64,000 nt of DNA from assembly GCF_013396335.1 (NCBI RefSeq), contig NZ_JABWSY010000006.1:247580-311579 (forward strand). The letters are read 5' to 3'. Position 1 is the first letter of the stretch. Each line of letters begins with the position of its first letter. The position numbers and the translations under genes are program-made. This DNA comes from Bacillus sp. EB106-08-02-XG196. Its GTDB lineage: Bacteria; Bacillota; Bacilli; Bacillales; Cytobacillaceae. Shown here piece after piece: positions 27,567 to 35,944 of this stretch. The notes under the pieces were generated by a model. That model was not told the origin of the DNA and made no database searches. It worked only from the letters and a program-made list of their open reading frames with translations.

Positions 27567-29696
27567 ATGGATTTCAAAAAAGAATCTAATAAAGAATTAA
27601 TAATGGATACTGTTAATAAGAAAATCCAAAAAATTATTTTTGATATAATATTTCAGCATCTCCAGGATATGGTTTATGTGATGAAGGTAGAAGAGGGTCC
27701 CTCTTTTCGTTATCTGTTTGTTAACGAGGCGGGTTTGAAAAAAGCAAACCTTCCATTAGATATTATTGGTAAAACGATGATAGAGGTTCTTCCCTATGAA
27801 TTCGCCATCAATCTACAAAAAAATTACCTAAAATTATCACAAAAAAAAGAAATTATTTGCTTCGATGATGTTTTTTATTTTGAAGATGGCAGAAAAATTT
27901 ATGGGGAAACCATCCTTACCCCAATATTTAATGAGGAAAAACGGATTAGCTATGTGGTAGCGGTTACAAGGGATGTTACAGCATGGTCGATTGAGAAAAA
28001 TAAGATTATCGAGAGTGAACAACGATTCCGCTCCATTGTGGATAATAATTTAGATGCTATTTTTATGATAAGTCTTGATGGGCAAATTCTTGAGGCCAAT
28101 CCCGCAGCAATTAAAATGACAGGCTATGCAGAACAGCAAATGATGAATAAGCCTATTTATAACCTTATAAATGAACGAGATATGGTTGAATTTAAAGCCC
28201 AATTAGAAAAAACATATACAGGGTATGCTTTAGAATCCTTAAATTATAAACTCTTACATAGTAATGGCCAATTACTCATTGTACATCTTAAAACGGTCCC
28301 CATTGTTATTCATGGTGAAATTAGTGGTGTTTACGTTATGTGTAAAGATGTTTCAGAGCAAGCAAAAAACATGGAAACAATTAAATTTATGGCCTTTCAT
28401 GATCAGTTAACCGGATTGTTAAACAGACGAGCCTTGCTAGAACATCTAAATGACCTCATCAATCGTTCTGAAACAAAAAGGAGGGAATTTGCCTTACTTT
28501 CAATCGATTTGGATCGTTTTAAATTCTTAAATGATACACTTGGTCATATAGCTGGTGACGAAATTCTTAAAAGAGTTTCAGAACGCTTAGCACAATTTCA
28601 AAATGAGAACTGTTTTGTTTATCGACAAGGGGGAGATGAGTTTAGCATCCTTCTAGTCAATATAAACCGTGAGTCAACAGTTAAATTTGTTCAAAAGGTT
28701 TTTGCACAATTTGTCCAATCCTTTTACTACAATTCACAGGAGTATTACATTTCACCAAGCATTGGCATAAGCATGTATCCGAATGATGGAAAGGATGCAG
28801 AAATGCTCATCAAAAATGCGGATGAGGCAATGTTTAGGGTTAAAGAGAAAGGAAAAGCACATTATCAGTTTTATCGAAGTGATATGAATACTGTTTTCAC
28901 AAATATAGTGACATTAGAGACAAATTTGCGTAAAGCAATTGATAAGGACGAACTGCATTTGGTATTTCAACCTCAAATTGATATAAATTCTGGTGAAACA
29001 GCTAGTTTTGAGGCACTTCTCAGGTGGAATAATGCAGAGTTCGGGTGGATCTCTCCAAGTTTCTTTATCCCATTAGCAGAGGATACCGGTTTAATTATTT
29101 CGATTGGCCATTGGGTAATTGAAAAAACATGCAAGCAGATTCAACATTGGAATAACCTTGGCTATCATGATATCAGGGTTGCTATAAATATTTCTGCAAT
29201 CCAATTTCAACAGCATAATCTTGTTAATGTTATTCGTTCCATGATTAAGAAATATAGTATTACAGCCTCCTCACTCGAAATTGAGATTACAGAGGGTGCT
29301 ATGCAGGATACAACTGAAACGATCCCCATTCTAAAGAGATTAAAGCAACTTGGAATTACCATTTCAGTAGATGATTTTGGAACTGGGTATTCCTCCTTGA
29401 ACTATTTAAAATGCTTTCCGATAGATGTGCTGAAAATAGATCGTTCTTTCATTAGAGATATTCTTGATGATGAAAAAGCAGCAGCGATTACGTCTACGAT
29501 TATCCACCTAGGGAGAAGCCTCGGATTAGAGGTAATTGCTGAAGGTGTAGAAAATAGCGATCAAGTGGAGTTCCTTAAGAATGCAAATTGCCATAAGATT
29601 CAGGGGTATTATTATTCAAAGCCAATCCCCGCAAAAGAGCTAGAGGAAAAGTTTTTATCAAGAAAAAATCTTAAAGGAAATAGCAGAAGCAATTAA
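27567..29696 (+). CDS. PAS-PAS-GGDEF-EAL cyclic-di-GMP enzyme
   Basis: A 709-aa cytosolic protein with no membrane helices. Two PAS domains (about 15-130 and 146-265, the latter starting SEQRFRSIVDNNLDAIF), a GGDEF domain with the intact motif YRQGGDEF near residue 355, and an EAL domain with intact FEALLRW near 482 and DDFGTGYSSL. The RxxD inhibitory site before GGDEF is absent. It could both make and degrade c-di-GMP; dominant activity and PAS ligand are unknown. Long AT-rich leader, and a terminator directly after the stop. Confidence 0.93.
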   Translation: MDFKKESNKELIMDTVNKKIQKIIFDIIFQHLQDMVYVMKVEEGPSFRYLFVNEAGLKKANLPLDIIGKTMIEVLPYEFAINLQKNYLKLSQKKEIICFDDVFYFEDGRKIYGETILTPIFNEEKRISYVVAVTRDVTAWSIEKNKIIESEQRFRSIVDNNLDAIFMISLDGQILEANPAAIKMTGYAEQQMMNKPIYNLINERDMVEFKAQLEKTYTGYALESLNYKLLHSNGQLLIVHLKTVPIVIHGEISGVYVMCKDVSEQAKNMETIKFMAFHDQLTGLLNRRALLEHLNDLINRSETKRREFALLSIDLDRFKFLNDTLGHIAGDEILKRVSERLAQFQNENCFVYRQGGDEFSILLVNINRESTVKFVQKVFAQFVQSFYYNSQEYYISPSIGISMYPNDGKDAEMLIKNADEAMFRVKEKGKAHYQFYRSDMNTVFTNIVTLETNLRKAIDKDELHLVFQPQIDINSGETASFEALLRWNNAEFGWISPSFFIPLAEDTGLIISIGHWVIEKTCKQIQHWNNLGYHDIRVAINISAIQFQQHNLVNVIRSMIKKYSITASSLEIEITEGAMQDTTETIPILKRLKQLGITISVDDFGTGYSSLNYLKCFPIDVLKIDRSFIRDILDDEKAAAITSTIIHLGRSLGLEVIAEGVENSDQVEFLKNANCHKIQGYYYSKPIPAKELEEKFLSRKNLKGNSRSN

Positions 29697-29730
29697 AAAA
29701 TCCTTGCCGATTATTGGGTAAGGATTTTTT
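29695..29730. terminator. bidirectional terminator, GGDEF-EAL gene / ykuE
   Basis: Stem AAAAAATCCTT/AAGGATTTTTT with internal GCC/GGGT pairing, between two converging genes. Confidence 0.85.
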
Positions 29731-30607
29731 AATCTGTTTCCGTTGAAATTAAGGTAAATACAGTTAGTTCTGGTTTTGCCATGAACCGAAATGGGAGTCG
29801 TGTTGTGCCGATACCCCGATTAACATATAACGACAATGGATTAATTTCACCAATGGAATAGTACCCTTCGGGATAATTTTGTGCAAAAGGTGGAATGACG
29901 AGAGCCCCCACAAAAGGGATTTTCACCTGACCTCCATGACTATGTCCACTTAACTGCCAATGTATTTGATAGGCGGAGGCTTCATCGGCAACATCAGGGG
30001 CGTGAGATAAAAGAAGTTTAAACGAGCTCTCTTGTACATTTTTCATTGCTAGTTGTAAATCAGGTCTGCCCAGCATTCGATCGTCTATACCTAATAGAGA
30101 AATATAACTTCCATCCATTTGCTTAATAGGGAGGGATTCGTTTAACAGGAGGGTGAAATTAGACATTTCCATAAGATTTTTATAAATTTCTGAACCATAG
30201 CCACCATGGTCATGGTTTCCATAAATACAATATTTACCGATTGTTGCTTTTAATTGCTGCAAAATTGGAGGAACTTTATTTATTTCATTATATTTATTTG
30301 GCTCGTCCAATAAGTCTCCTGTAAAAAAAATCAAATCAGGCTGTAGTTGATTTATTTTGTCAACTAATTTCTTTAATTGGTTTATATTGTAATGAAAACC
30401 TAAATGTGTGTCGCTAAATTGAACAATTTTTACTCCAGTAAAACTTGCAGGAATTAACGAGTGCTTGATTTCAAGGTGATTTATTTCAAGAAGTGAAGGT
30501 TCAATTCGATTGGCATAGAAGTAACCGCCTGAACCAAGACCGAAAACTGTAAGAAGTGTACCAAAGGTACTTTTCAGGAAAGATCTCCTTTTCATTTTTT
30601 TAGGCAT
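29729..30607 (-). CDS. ykuE: YkuE, Tat-exported metallophosphoesterase
   Basis: A 292-aa calcineurin-type phosphoesterase. The N-terminus KRRSFLKSTFGTLLTVFGL is a twin-arginine signal; in B. subtilis YkuE is exported by TatAy-TatCy and sits at the cell wall. Metal-binding motifs are complete: FSDTHLG, FTGDLLD, YGNHDHGG, LLSHAPD and SGHSHGGQ. Natural substrate uncertain (phosphodiesters). No tat genes in the window. Confidence 0.92.
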   Translation of the reverse strand: MPKKMKRRSFLKSTFGTLLTVFGLGSGGYFYANRIEPSLLEINHLEIKHSLIPASFTGVKIVQFSDTHLGFHYNINQLKKLVDKINQLQPDLIFFTGDLLDEPNKYNEINKVPPILQQLKATIGKYCIYGNHDHGGYGSEIYKNLMEMSNFTLLLNESLPIKQMDGSYISLLGIDDRMLGRPDLQLAMKNVQESSFKLLLSHAPDVADEASAYQIHWQLSGHSHGGQVKIPFVGALVIPPFAQNYPEGYYSIGEINPLSLYVNRGIGTTRLPFRFMAKPELTVFTLISTETD

Positions 30608-30773
30608 AATTTAATTACCAACCTATCTCCAATTTTTTTCTGTGTAAAAATAGAGTCATTCGTATTTTCTTTAAAAATGGACAATTTTGCAAGCGAAAAG
30701 GTAGAATGAATTTTTTGATAAAAAGGTATACAATAGTTCATATTCTAAAATATATAAAAAATTCCTAATAAAA

Positions 30774-30791
30774 AGCAGCCTTTTGGCTGCT
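30774..30791 (-). terminator. hairpin at the left border of the IS remnant
   Basis: AGCAGCC-TTTT-GGCTGCT. Its T-tract (TTTTATTAGG) is on the minus strand, so it was probably the terminator of the C39-peptidase gene before the IS separated them. Confidence 0.6.
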
Positions 30792-30793
30792 CA

Positions 30794-30835
30794 GATTGTC
30801 GAGAAAGGGTATTTTTCTCGGCAATTTTATATTTT
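30794..30835 (+). terminator. terminator-like hairpin formed by the IS left end
   Basis: ATTGTCGAGAAA/TTTCTCGGCAAT with a short loop and TTTATATTTTA tail. The same structure is present in the second copy at 63862-63903. Confidence 0.7.
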
Positions 30836-30887
30836 ATTAGAGTCTAACCTACGATTTTTAAAAAAATTCGTGCCTGCTAGATGGCCT

Positions 30888-31022
30888 GTTAATTTCCACT
30901 CCAGGTGCTTCGCTTTCCGCGGGCGTGCCGGGAAGCCTCCTCGGCGCTGAAGCGCCTGCGGGGTCTCCCCCTGCCCCGTACTCCCGCAGGAGTCTTCGCA
31001 CCTTCCGCTCCAATCAACAGGG
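30888..31022. repeat. GC-rich palindromic Bacillus repeat (full length)
   Basis: Begins GGCCTGTTAATTTCCACTCC and ends with the inverted counterpart GCTCCAATCAACAGG; inner parts pair (GCGGGCGTGCC, CTCCCGCAGGAG). GC content is far above its surroundings. Its right end supplies the stop codon of the decayed transposase. Confidence 0.8.
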
Positions 31023-31460
31023 GAGCATTAAATTAGAATTGCCACACACTTTCTCTAGCCTCGTTAAGAGTGTGGCAATTTTTTTCATGTTTTGGCATGC
31101 TGCGGTGAGTAACACTTGTTCACTCGCATTATGCAACCCACGTAACCTACAATAGCGAAGCCCATGCAGTTCTTTCGAATCTGCGAAGCTTCGCTCTACT
31201 TTTTCTTTTCTAAATTTGTAAAGTATTTTACCGGACTTCGAAAGTCGGTTAAGTCGAACCTTCTCTTTATGTTCCTCCCAAACATGTCTGTAACCACTTT
31301 TGTTTTATTTTTAGACTCTGTCCACTCCTGTAGGAGTGGACAGTCGATACACTTTTTAGGATTAGATTTATATTCCTCTCAGAAGATGATCTTGTGGCAC
31401 CAAATCATCAATAAAAACAAATTCTGCTTCATTTTGTATCTCTTTTTTTGGCTTAAACAT
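31014..31460 (-). pseudogene. IS1182-family transposase remnant
   Basis: From the ATG at 31460: MFKPKKEIQNEAEFVFIDDL continues to VPQDHLLRGI, the usual N-terminus, then a stop. A different frame continues YKSNPKKCIDCPLLQEW..TKVV (zinc-finger-like CxxC), and after a further frameshift RHVWEEHKEKVRLNRL and FRKEKVERSFADSKELHGLR, the conserved C-terminus. The middle few hundred codons, including much of the catalytic core, are deleted. Non-functional. Confidence 0.85.
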
Positions 31461-31644
31461 TTAATCCACCGTTCAATTAATATTAATTATATTGTACTAA
31501 ATTAACGCGGTGAGTCGTAAAAGTTGTTGATATAAAGTCTTCTTTTCTGAAAGATTGTGCCATTATCAATATTGATAGCAAGCACCTGTAGCGGAAAGGA
31601 ACGGTCCGTTTGTATACAAAAAACGACATTCTATTATAGAAGAG

Positions 31645-31680
31645 CCAAAATAAAAGACTGTCGAGAGTTTCTCGACAGTC
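31645..31680 (-). terminator. terminator from the IS right end, now serving the C39-peptidase gene
   Basis: Perfect stem GACTGTCGAGA/TCTCGACAGTC with a GTT loop; on the minus strand followed by TTTTATTTT. Confidence 0.8.
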
Positions 31681-31703
31681 TGAGCAGCCTTTTGGATACT
31701 TTT

Positions 31704-32522
31704 CTATTTATAACTTACCGCCCTGCTTTGAAGTGCTTTCCAGGAAGAGATAAAATTTTCTTTTCCAACTCTTACTTGTTTTCTGCCAGAAAGAGGGTCA
31801 TTCAAATAAACATAATTTGCATCATAACCCACTAGGACAACGGCATGCAAATCCAATGGTGTTTTAATAACTTGCTGTCCATGATACCAAGACTCCCAGC
31901 GATCGGGTAATCGATAATCTCCTGTTGTCCATACCACTACCGGATAACCAGCAGAGACATGCTCTAGAACTCGTTCAAAGGGCTGATTTGTTAAGTTAAC
32001 AGCTCTGCCTGGGAGTTTTTGATTAACAAGTGCTTCCATTGGCTTATCAAATACTGCATAACCTGCCTGCTTACCGGTCATATCTCCTACAAAACCATCC
32101 GCAGGGTTGCCCCAATTTAATATATCACCATTAGAAGATCTTTTGATAGGGTCAGGATCTTTCTGAATAGAGCGATACAAATCCATTTTGTCTGTTTTCA
32201 CACCAGCAAAGTTTAAAACCATCGCAAGGCTTGTTACTTCACATCCATATCGTAACTCAGGATTTTGTTTAATCAAGACAACATCCAGCATCATTGAATC
32301 CTTTTTAGCTGGTTGTGATACTGGCTGGTTTGTTTTTGTAATAGGCTTCGGTTTATTTTCACTATTAGTGGTGGTATTTCTAGTTTTTTGAATTTCAGGT
32401 CTTGGTACTTGTTCATAAATTTCTGTGTAGTTTTGCGAATCTGGCTGTTTAGAAACTGTTTCATATGCATTATTACATCCAAACAGTGGAAGGATTGATA
32501 CTAACAAGCAAAGTTTTTTCAA
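31704..32522 (-). CDS. C39-like cysteine peptidase lipoprotein (YvpB-like)
   Basis: A 272-aa protein. Signal with lipobox LPLFGC (Cys16) predicts a membrane-anchored extracellular protein, then a Pro/Thr-rich linker to about residue 75 and a papain-like C39_2 domain: catalytic Cys in RYGCEVTSLAMVLN, His in LDLHAVVLVGYD, Asp/Asn in YLNDP. Unlike bacteriocin-exporter C39 domains it is not fused to an ABC transporter. Substrate unknown. Its original terminator seems displaced by the IS insertion downstream. Confidence 0.85.
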   Translation of the reverse strand: MKKLCLLVSILPLFGCNNAYETVSKQPDSQNYTEIYEQVPRPEIQKTRNTTTNSENKPKPITKTNQPVSQPAKKDSMMLDVVLIKQNPELRYGCEVTSLAMVLNFAGVKTDKMDLYRSIQKDPDPIKRSSNGDILNWGNPADGFVGDMTGKQAGYAVFDKPMEALVNQKLPGRAVNLTNQPFERVLEHVSAGYPVVVWTTGDYRLPDRWESWYHGQQVIKTPLDLHAVVLVGYDANYVYLNDPLSGRKQVRVGKENFISSWKALQSRAVSYK

Positions 32523-32549
32523 TTGTTATCCTCCATTCTATGGACTTGG

Positions 32550-32587
32550 TACTATCATTCGGCAGTTTCGAAATGCCTATGATGGTA
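32550..32587. other. imperfect inverted repeat in the ykuI upstream region
   Basis: TACTATCATTCGGCA...TGCCTATGATGGTA pair over a 9-nt loop GTTTCGAAA, giving a 38-nt hairpin. It lies between the C39-peptidase gene and the ykuI promoter. No T-run follows. It could be an operator or an RNA structure in a longer ykuI leader. Confidence 0.5.
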
Positions 32588-32640
32588 TTCTTTTGGAAAA
32601 GAACATGATGTGCAAGTTGAGCGTATTGTATATAAGGTTA

Positions 32641-32649
32641 TGGTATAAT
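32641..32649 (+). promoter_or_regulatory. extended -10 promoter of ykuI
   Basis: TGG-TATAAT (TGN plus a perfect -10 at 32644-32649), about 30 bp before the ATG. The -35 is poor, as expected for extended -10 promoters. Confidence 0.6.
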
Positions 32650-32680
32650 GAGGAAAATCTTTTTTGCGGAGGGTGCATAA

Positions 32681-33892
32681 ATGGATGCATTGGATATCCT
32701 AACGGATCTTGAAAATGTCATTCCTTATTTTCAACCAATTTTTAGTGCCGATGAGCAGCGTGTAATTGCTTATGAGGTTTTAGGTAGATATCAATCAGAG
32801 GGCAGCATCATCAGCTTGGGCAGCTTTTTCCATGATGATAGTATTCCAGACGAATACAAATTCGAAGTTGACCAATTATTAGTTCAAAAAGCGTTAGAAC
32901 GTGCATTTGATCTTGAAGATGATGTTAGTATCTATTTGAATCGTGATGCCGATTTACTCATGTATCGACATGGAGAGCCATTTTTACAAGAACTGCTGGC
33001 TTTTGAAAAAAGAGGCTTGAATTTAAAGAGAATAGTCCTTGAAATTTCTGAAGGTAAATATAAGGGTGATTTTAGTCAGCTAGATCATTTATTACAATAT
33101 TATCGAACGTATGGGATAAAAGTTGCTATTGCAAGTATAAATAGTGACACAAATTTCTTTGAACGTATTGGCCAATTAGGTCCTGAAATCATAAAAATAA
33201 ATTTACGTGCTTTAAAATCAAATGCAACGGCTGCAAGCTTTACGGATGTCTTGTTTTCTTTATCATTATTAGCAAGGAAAATTGGAGCCACATTACTTTT
33301 TGAAAATATAGAAATGAGTTATCAGCTTCAATTTGCATGGAAAAATGGCGGGAGATATTATCAAGGATTTTATCTGCATCCCCCTGCCCGGGAGTTTATA
33401 GAGCGTGAATTACTAAAACAGCGTTTAAAAGGGAAATTCCATGAATTTATCGCATATGAGAAAAGGAAACTGGAAGCAATATATTCAGCAGCAGAATTTT
33501 TTCAAAATAAAGTACAAGATATATTAATTAAGAACAAAAAGGCTAATTATGAAGAGTTGTTTTCTTCGCTCATTAAAGAAATGGATCAAATTGCATTTCG
33601 GATGTATGTATGTGATGAAGATGGTTTTCAGAAATCCTCGAATATTTTTAAGGGTGAGAGCGGCTGGTATTCCCAAAAAGAATATATTGAAAAGAATTGG
33701 AGCTGGCGTCCCTATTTTTTAGAAAATATCATTAAAATGAGAAATGAACGTAAGGGGATATTATCTGATTTATACAGTGATATCGAGACTGGGGAGACGA
33801 TCCGAACTTTCTCTATTCCTATAAACGGAAGTGATTACTTATTTATTGATATTACCTATCAGTATTTATTCGAGAATGACCAATTGTTATAA
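32681..33892 (+). CDS. ykuI: YkuI, EAL-type c-di-GMP-binding protein
   Basis: A 403-aa protein with an N-terminal EAL domain (EVL variant in AYEVLGRY near residue 32; LEISEGK; QGFYLHPP) and the C-terminal YkuI/PAS-like domain. B. subtilis YkuI binds c-di-GMP, but no phosphodiesterase activity has been shown in vivo. RBS GCGGAGGG. First gene of the yku block. Confidence 0.92.
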   Translation: MDALDILTDLENVIPYFQPIFSADEQRVIAYEVLGRYQSEGSIISLGSFFHDDSIPDEYKFEVDQLLVQKALERAFDLEDDVSIYLNRDADLLMYRHGEPFLQELLAFEKRGLNLKRIVLEISEGKYKGDFSQLDHLLQYYRTYGIKVAIASINSDTNFFERIGQLGPEIIKINLRALKSNATAASFTDVLFSLSLLARKIGATLLFENIEMSYQLQFAWKNGGRYYQGFYLHPPAREFIERELLKQRLKGKFHEFIAYEKRKLEAIYSAAEFFQNKVQDILIKNKKANYEELFSSLIKEMDQIAFRMYVCDEDGFQKSSNIFKGESGWYSQKEYIEKNWSWRPYFLENIIKMRNERKGILSDLYSDIETGETIRTFSIPINGSDYLFIDITYQYLFENDQLL

Positions 33893-33960
33893 CTTTACGA
33901 GTATAAAATAATTCATACGGTGGAATTTTAATAGAAACATTATTAAAGGAGAAATCGCTC

Positions 33961-34200
33961 ATGAATCTGTTTGTTAATGCTCTTTCAATAGTTATTGTTG
34001 GAATTCTTGCGGTTTCGCTTATTTATACATTGTCAGTGGCCAGACAGAAAAAAGCAGTTGAAGGAGAACTGGATACAAAAATAGCTGAGCCAGTACAAAG
34101 ACATATTTATTTGAGCAATCCGATTTTTTGGGCATATGGAATATTTTTTACCCTAGTTCTATTTATCATCCTTTTTGTTGCAATCACTTTTTTTCGATAG
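33961..34200 (+). CDS. small two-helix membrane protein (79 aa)
   Basis: Hydrophobic segments at about 4-24 and 54-77 flank a charged loop (VARQKKAVEGELDTKIAEP). RBS AAAGGAG 8 nt before the ATG. Follows ykuI by 68 bp and may be co-transcribed. No family recognised. Confidence 0.72.
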   Translation: MNLFVNALSIVIVGILAVSLIYTLSVARQKKAVEGELDTKIAEPVQRHIYLSNPIFWAYGIFFTLVLFIILFVAITFFR

Positions 34201-34382
34201 GGCCTCATTGAGGCCTATTTTTTATAAAGATTTTTCGGGGAGTTACCTTAGAAATTTTAATAATTTGTGGGTTAATGTCTATTTCTGATGTTTTTTTGCG
34301 ATTTATTTTTGCAATTATCAGGAATATTTGTTGTTAAAATGAATAATAACCTAAATCTTTTACCGGGAGGAGGAAAAGGAAA

Positions 34383-34886
34383 ATGAAGAAAACTTTACTA
34401 TTACTTCTTGTCGTTTTATTATTAATACCTTTGTCTCCAACAGCAAAAGAAAATCTAAGTACTAAAAAAGAGATTTTTAGCATGCTTCAGGAAGCCTTTC
34501 AAGTTCAGGTCTCTTTGAGTGAACAGGTTAGAACAAAAGAAGAAATTAATGATTTATTACATCCCTACTTTTCTGAAGGTTATCAAAAGTTATTTTGGAA
34601 AGAGAACGTTTTTGAAGAAGAAGGGAAATTTGTTACATATGGTTCAGATTTTGCACTTTTTTATATTCCCTTTTTCCACTATTCTGATAAGACAAAAGTA
34701 ATCTTTTCTCCTGATAGCATTTATGTTTTTGAATTTTTCCCTGCCGCTACAGATGGTCCAGTTGGCTATGAAGATCATTTAGAGGGGGTTTTATTAAGAA
34801 AAGTCGATGGAGGCTGGAAGGTGGATGAATTTTTGTATAATAATATACCTGATTCTATTTTGAAGAAAGCTAATTCAAATAAATAA
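34383..34886 (+). CDS. secreted protein, DUF3993-like (167 aa)
   Basis: An N-terminal signal peptide (MKKTLLLLLVVLLLIPLSPTA) without a lipobox Cys, then a soluble alpha/beta domain with aromatic-rich strands (FALFYIPFFHYSDKTKV, SIYVFEFFPA). It resembles short exported Bacillaceae proteins of the DUF3993 type; this name is from memory. RBS GGGAGGAGG. Stand-alone between ykuI and ykuJ. Confidence 0.75.
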   Translation: MKKTLLLLLVVLLLIPLSPTAKENLSTKKEIFSMLQEAFQVQVSLSEQVRTKEEINDLLHPYFSEGYQKLFWKENVFEEEGKFVTYGSDFALFYIPFFHYSDKTKVIFSPDSIYVFEFFPAATDGPVGYEDHLEGVLLRKVDGGWKVDEFLYNNIPDSILKKANSNK

Positions 34887-35066
34887 AAAAAAGTTTCCAC
34901 TTTTTTCACTTTTACATGGACAGATGCTGTCTGTTATTTTATTCTTTTAATATTGGCATATTCACCAGATGAAATTATGCTGGAAAAAATCCATAAGGAT
35001 AGAAATATGCGAAAAGAGAAACATAACAGTAGAAAGTTTGCTTGTGTTTGAAAGGAGACGGAGCAT

Positions 35067-35303
35067 ATGTCACAGCTTCAAGGGATATTAACACGGTTAA
35101 AAAACCTTCAGGAACAGTCTAATGGGGGTGAGCCGGCACAACGCTATTTTGAAGTAAATGGCGAAAGAAAGTGTCAAGTAACATTTCATCCAAAAACAGA
35201 AACATTTGAATTAGAAATATATAATGAAAAGGAAAAGCCAAAACGCTATCAATTTGATAATGTAGACATGATTACAATTGAAATTTTTGATTTAATTCAA
35301 TAG
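35067..35303 (+). CDS. ykuJ: YkuJ family protein
   Basis: A 78-aa soluble protein matching YkuJ: MSQLQGILTRLKNLQE, QRYFEVNGERKC, and the C-terminal FDNVDMITIEIFDLIQ. Function unknown; B. subtilis YkuJ has a solved alpha/beta structure. RBS AAAGGAGACGG. The order ykuI-(2 genes)-ykuJ-ykuL matches B. subtilis apart from the insertions and the absence of ykuK here. Confidence 0.88.
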   Translation: MSQLQGILTRLKNLQEQSNGGEPAQRYFEVNGERKCQVTFHPKTETFELEIYNEKEKPKRYQFDNVDMITIEIFDLIQ

Positions 35304-35440
35304 GAGCCGGCAACGGTTCCTAATTTTTTTCTTTTATATCGAAATTTCTTATTTATTACTTTTTCATAAAAAAAACCAGTTCTCCGAAAACTATGGTAGA
35401 ATATACATGTGGTAAAACAAACATTGAGGAGTTTTCGGCG

Positions 35441-35893
35441 ATGATTAGTCTTCACAGTGGTGAATTTTTAGAAATAGATATACGAAAATTAATGATACCT
35501 TCTGAGCGTGTTGCTCATGTACAGGTTGGAAATAATCTCGAGCATGCATTATTAGTCCTAACTAAAAGTGGATATACGGCTATACCCGTACTAGATCCGC
35601 ATTATAAACTACATGGTCTTATTAGTACACCTATTATTATGGATTCAATTCTTGGACTTGAAAGGATTGAATTTGAACAATTAGAAAAAAAAAGAGTGGA
35701 AGAGGTTATGAATATATCTGTTCCACGAGTAAACATTACTGCTTCAATCAAAACCTGTCTGAGGCTCTTAGTAAACCATCCTTTTCTTTGTGTTGATACG
35801 GAAGATGGTTATTTTGAAGGAATATTGCCTCGAAGTACAGTGTTAATGCAGTTGAATTTGGACGTAAACAAGATGAATAAAAGTGAAAAATAA
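35441..35893 (+). CDS. darB: DarB/CbpB (YkuL), c-di-AMP-binding CBS protein
   Basis: A 150-aa protein made of two CBS domains (LMIPSERVAHVQVGNNLEHAL; VMNISVPRVNITASI). DarB binds c-di-AMP and, when free, stimulates Rel (ppGpp synthesis) and pyruvate carboxylase in B. subtilis. The ATG at 35441 follows GAGGA; upstream in-frame codons lack an RBS. Next to ccpC by synteny, with an MFS gene inserted between. Confidence 0.9.
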   Translation: MISLHSGEFLEIDIRKLMIPSERVAHVQVGNNLEHALLVLTKSGYTAIPVLDPHYKLHGLISTPIIMDSILGLERIEFEQLEKKRVEEVMNISVPRVNITASIKTCLRLLVNHPFLCVDTEDGYFEGILPRSTVLMQLNLDVNKMNKSEK

Positions 35894-35944
35894 GGCTCCC
35901 ATATGGGGGCTGTATTATTTTATTGAGAAACATGAGGTGTAGTG

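Larger units (their letters stand above)
30792..31682 (-). mobile_element. decayed IS1182-type insertion sequence with nested GC-rich repeat
   Basis: About 891 bp bounded by inverted repeats CAGATTGTCGAGAAA (30792-30806) and TTTCTCGACAGTCTG (31668-31682), one mismatch. It contains transposase remnants on the minus strand and a GC-rich palindromic repeat at the 3' end of the transposase. The flanks share AGCAGCCTTTTGG as a direct repeat. This element fills the region of more than 1 kb between ykuE and the C39-peptidase gene. Confidence 0.8.

Noticed and set aside
30925..31835. Several plus-strand frames in the ykuE/C39-peptidase gap
   Set aside because: They are antisense to the transposase remnant or pass through the GC-rich repeat; none has an RBS or a plausible protein sequence.
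35007..35051. 14-codon frame upstream of ykuJ
   Set aside because: Weak RBS, no promoter or terminator of its own, and no notable composition.
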